From the NCBI GenBank assembly GCA_938014855.1, contig CALLQM010000187.1, positions 1-6,927 of the forward strand: a stretch of DNA of 6,927 nt. Reading direction: 5' to 3'. The DNA is from an uncultured Clostridia bacterium (GTDB lineage: Bacteria > Bacillota > Clostridia > Oscillospirales > Ruminococcaceae). The stretch's first letter is position 1, and each line of letters opens with the position of its first letter. The notes beneath the pieces were generated by a model. That model did not search any database. It was not told the origin of the DNA and saw only the letters and a program-made list of their open reading frames with translations. Made by a program: the position numbers and the translations under genes. This document shows, one piece after another, positions 5,765-6,927 of this stretch.

Positions 5765-6292
5765 TTATATGTGATTTTTGTTGTTATAAATACATATCTG
5801 CTTTTTCTTAATGTATGAAACTATAATACCCACCGTGCAGATGATTGCTGTACCTATATTAATGAAAATGATATTATCAAGCCCGAGCTTAAATCCTAAC
5901 TCAAAAATCGGTATGAGTATGATCGGTACTCTTAAACTTTCACCGCTGTATGCCAAATATATTGTAGCGGCAGATATAAGCAATACGATTATAAATAGAT
6001 GCAGCCATGATTTTGCTGCCTCTATAATTGTGCGATTGCGCATAATTACATCGGAGCCAGAAATTTTTTCGCGTAATAAGCTGTCTAAATTTTCTGCATT
6101 TGAATTGCTGATTTCGATTTCAGCTTCACGTTTTTTCTTCTTATCGTTGTAATACGTAAATTTATAGGTCTCTGATGAAACATCCCTTTTTACCGATACT
6201 ATTTGATCGTATGAAATAACTCCTTGGGTATTTTCTGTTTGAAATCCGTCTGAAAAAAATCTACAATTTTTTTCTTCTAATATTGTCTGCAT
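5765..6292 (-). CDS. Unrecognised membrane protein with N-terminal soluble domain
   Basis: A 175-residue protein. The chosen ATG (complement of 6290-6292) follows GGAGGG with a 5-base spacing; the in-frame upstream ATG at 6334 has no such site. Residues 1-90 are soluble and beta-rich looking, with VISYDQIVSVKRD (25-37) and a lysine-rich turn (NDKKKKREAEIEI, 49-61). This pattern recalls PH-like or GRAM-like membrane-associated domains, but I cannot confirm it. Three hydrophobic segments follow at about 96-115 (WLHLFIIVLLISAATIYLAY), 121-135 and 141-161 (IFINIGTAIICTVGIIVSYI). A basic tail (KKKQ) suggests a cytoplasmic C-terminus. It has its own strong promoter. The downstream frameshifted membrane gene begins immediately after its stop, which suggests the two were once an operon. 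No function is assigned. Confidence 0.75.
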   Translation of the reverse strand: MQTILEEKNCRFFSDGFQTENTQGVISYDQIVSVKRDVSSETYKFTYYNDKKKKREAEIEISNSNAENLDSLLREKISGSDVIMRNRTIIEAAKSWLHLFIIVLLISAATIYLAYSGESLRVPIILIPIFELGFKLGLDNIIFINIGTAIICTVGIIVSYIKKKQICIYNNKNHI

Positions 6293-6324
6293 AATGTCCC
6301 TCCAAAATGTAAATAACCTGTAAC

Positions 6325-6353
6325 ATTTTATCATGATTTCTTAAAATTGTAAA
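6325..6353 (-). promoter_or_regulatory. Promoter of the 175-residue membrane protein
   Basis: Minus-strand TTTACA (complement of 6348-6353), a 17-bp spacer and TAAAAT (complement of 6325-6330) match consensus at 5/6 for both boxes. The start would lie near 6318, about 25 bases before the ATG at 6292. Confidence 0.7.
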
Positions 6354-6479
6354 TAAATTTTTAACAATCTTTTTTATGTTATCAAACAATGATGTGAAAG
6401 ATATTGTAGCGAAATAAAGTACATTGACGGCAATGTTTATGATAACTGAGTGATCGTTCCACAGGCAGATGAATAGCAC

Positions 6480-6514
6480 AAAGGACGCGCAGGTTTTACA
6501 CCGCGCGTCCTTTT
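6480..6514 (-). terminator. Hairpin terminator downstream of the right-edge membrane gene
   Basis: AAAGGACGCGC (6480-6490) pairs perfectly with GCGCGTCCTTT (6503-6513). The 12-base loop can extend the stem by two GG/CC pairs. It lies 30 bases after the leftward stop at 6543. The minus strand continues TTTGTG, a short T-run; the plus strand continues TTTTA, so termination from either side is possible but not strong. Confidence 0.7.
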
Positions 6515-6542
6515 ATACATGAAATGTCAGTGAACATTTAAT

Positions 6543-6824
6543 CTATGGGTGCAGAGGATGCAAGCCAATGAATCTACAAACAACTCCTATTGAAATCCAT
6601 AAAACAAATGTGATACGTGCAACTTTACCATATTGAAGGATTGATTTTTTTATATCGTCCAATTCATTTGATGAACCTAAAAGTTTCACATCTTTTTTAC
6701 TTAAGGAGATTGGAAAAGCATCATAATGCTTACAATTATTCATAAAATTCCAATATTCATTTTCATATTTGGGAATCATATATCGCTTTAGCTTTTTTGT
6801 AAATAAATATTTTTGTAGATACAT
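6543..6824 (-). pseudogene. Two-helix membrane protein gene, probably 5'-truncated
   Basis: The frame is open on the minus strand from the right edge to a TAG at 6543. From ATG 6824 it encodes 93 residues, but no ribosome binding site precedes that ATG and it falls inside a hydrophobic helix (ATAFIILLIIMYLQKYLF spans it). The body has a cytoplasmic-looking charged region of about 60 residues (KKLKRYMIPKYENEYWNFM to SNELDDIKKSILQYGK) and a second helix ARITFVLWISIGVVCRFIG (69-87). The codons upstream of about 6868 are better explained as an out-of-frame reading of a transporter fragment, so the natural N-terminus seems lost. I do not recognise the family. If an unrecognised start within 6825-6868 is used, this could still be a small intact gene. 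Confidence 0.5.
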
Positions 6825-6829
6825 AATAA

Positions 6830-6869
6830 TCAGTAATATAATAAATGCGGTGGCACTTGTGTGTGCACC
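6830..6869. repeat. Small inverted repeat at the right-edge gene junction
   Basis: GGTGGCAC (6849-6856) and GTGCACC (6863-6869) form an imperfect hairpin with one bulged base and the loop TTGTGT. It sits where transporter-like coding on the minus strand stops making sense (6868). The transporter frame then reads 13 unrelated codons to a TGA at 6830. Confidence 0.45.
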
Positions 6870-6927
6870 GTCGCTAGAATGATTGCTGCCTTTGACGCCG
6901 GAACATATTTTTGTGCAGTCGTCTGCA
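6869..6927 (-). pseudogene. Fragment of an EamA/DMT-family transporter, cut off at its 3' side
   Basis: One minus-strand frame entering from the right edge reads QTTAQKYVPASKAAIILAT (6925-6869). This is typical of the C-terminal EamA domain, where 'Q..aQKyv.askAaiIlatE..f' precedes the penultimate helix of drug/metabolite transporters. After this point an E and a hydrophobic helix would be expected, but the frame reads VHTQVPPHLLYY and stops at 6830. The gene is therefore truncated or broken at about 6868. The upstream part lies outside the window. Recognition rests on 19 residues from memory of the family, so confidence is moderate. Confidence 0.6.

Noticed and set aside
5811..6152. Rightward 113-codon open frame
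   Set aside because: It is antisense to the 175-residue membrane protein, has no ribosome binding site, and its hydrophobic character is a by-product of the opposite strand.
6261..6479. Leftward 72-codon open frame between the hairpin and the 175-residue gene
   Set aside because: It starts with a GTG next to the terminator stem, has no ribosome binding site, overlaps the start of the better-supported membrane gene, and runs through that gene's promoter.
6825..6927. In-frame upstream extension of the right-edge membrane gene to the window border
   Set aside because: The frame is open, but the residues before about 6868 are an out-of-frame reading of the EamA-like fragment, which is the more convincing coding frame there.
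6914..6927. Palindrome-like TGCAG/CTGCA arms at the right edge as a possible attachment or repeat site
   Set aside because: The arms are only five bases and fall within the transporter-like coding frame, so chance is the simplest explanation.

Overview
The window looks like a chromosome segment from a low-to-moderate GC Gram-positive anaerobe, most likely a Clostridia-type member of the Bacillota. The support is AT-rich intergenic DNA, strong GGAGG-type ribosome binding sites, TTGACA/TATAAT-type promoters, many short intrinsic terminators and a LacI-type local regulator. The exact genus cannot be read from the sequence.

Positions 1-5160 hold an amino-sugar utilisation locus. Leftward from about position 1100 run a SIS-domain sugar-phosphate protein and then the start of a sodium:solute symporter that leaves the window at the left edge. 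Diverging from them across a 409-base AT-rich intergenic region is a rightward N-acylglucosamine 2-epimerase (AGE/renin-binding-protein family). It converges on a leftward LacI-family regulator, with one hairpin terminator between them. The regulator diverges from a rightward NagA-type N-acetylhexosamine-6-phosphate deacetylase, which ends at a bidirectional terminator.

The functional reading is inference from families: the symporter imports an N-acetylated sugar, the epimerase interconverts free ManNAc-type and GlcNAc-type sugars, a kinase encoded elsewhere phosphorylates the product, NagA deacetylates it, and the SIS protein handles a phosphorylated intermediate. No kinase and no classical NagB deaminase lies in the window. 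The lacI-nagA intergenic region carries two copies of a 14-bp pseudo-palindrome, TGTTT-N4-AAACA, in inverted orientation. They sit on overlapping back-to-back promoters that share one palindromic -10 box (AGTATACT). Related TTCTAT/ATAGAA elements lie at the SIS promoter and within the SIS-epimerase intergenic region, so the regulator plausibly controls the whole locus and itself.

Positions 5160-6927 look different: AT-rich, unrecognised small membrane proteins, and clear signs of decay. One membrane-protein gene (5188 to about 5762) needs a one-base frame correction in a homopolymer and has no good start. A 175-residue membrane protein (5765-6292) appears intact, with its own strong promoter and ribosome binding site. 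At the right edge a 19-residue piece typical of an EamA/DMT-family transporter (6869-6925) breaks off abruptly at a small hairpin and is joined to the body of an unrelated two-helix membrane protein that lacks a normal start. This looks like a deletion or recombination scar.
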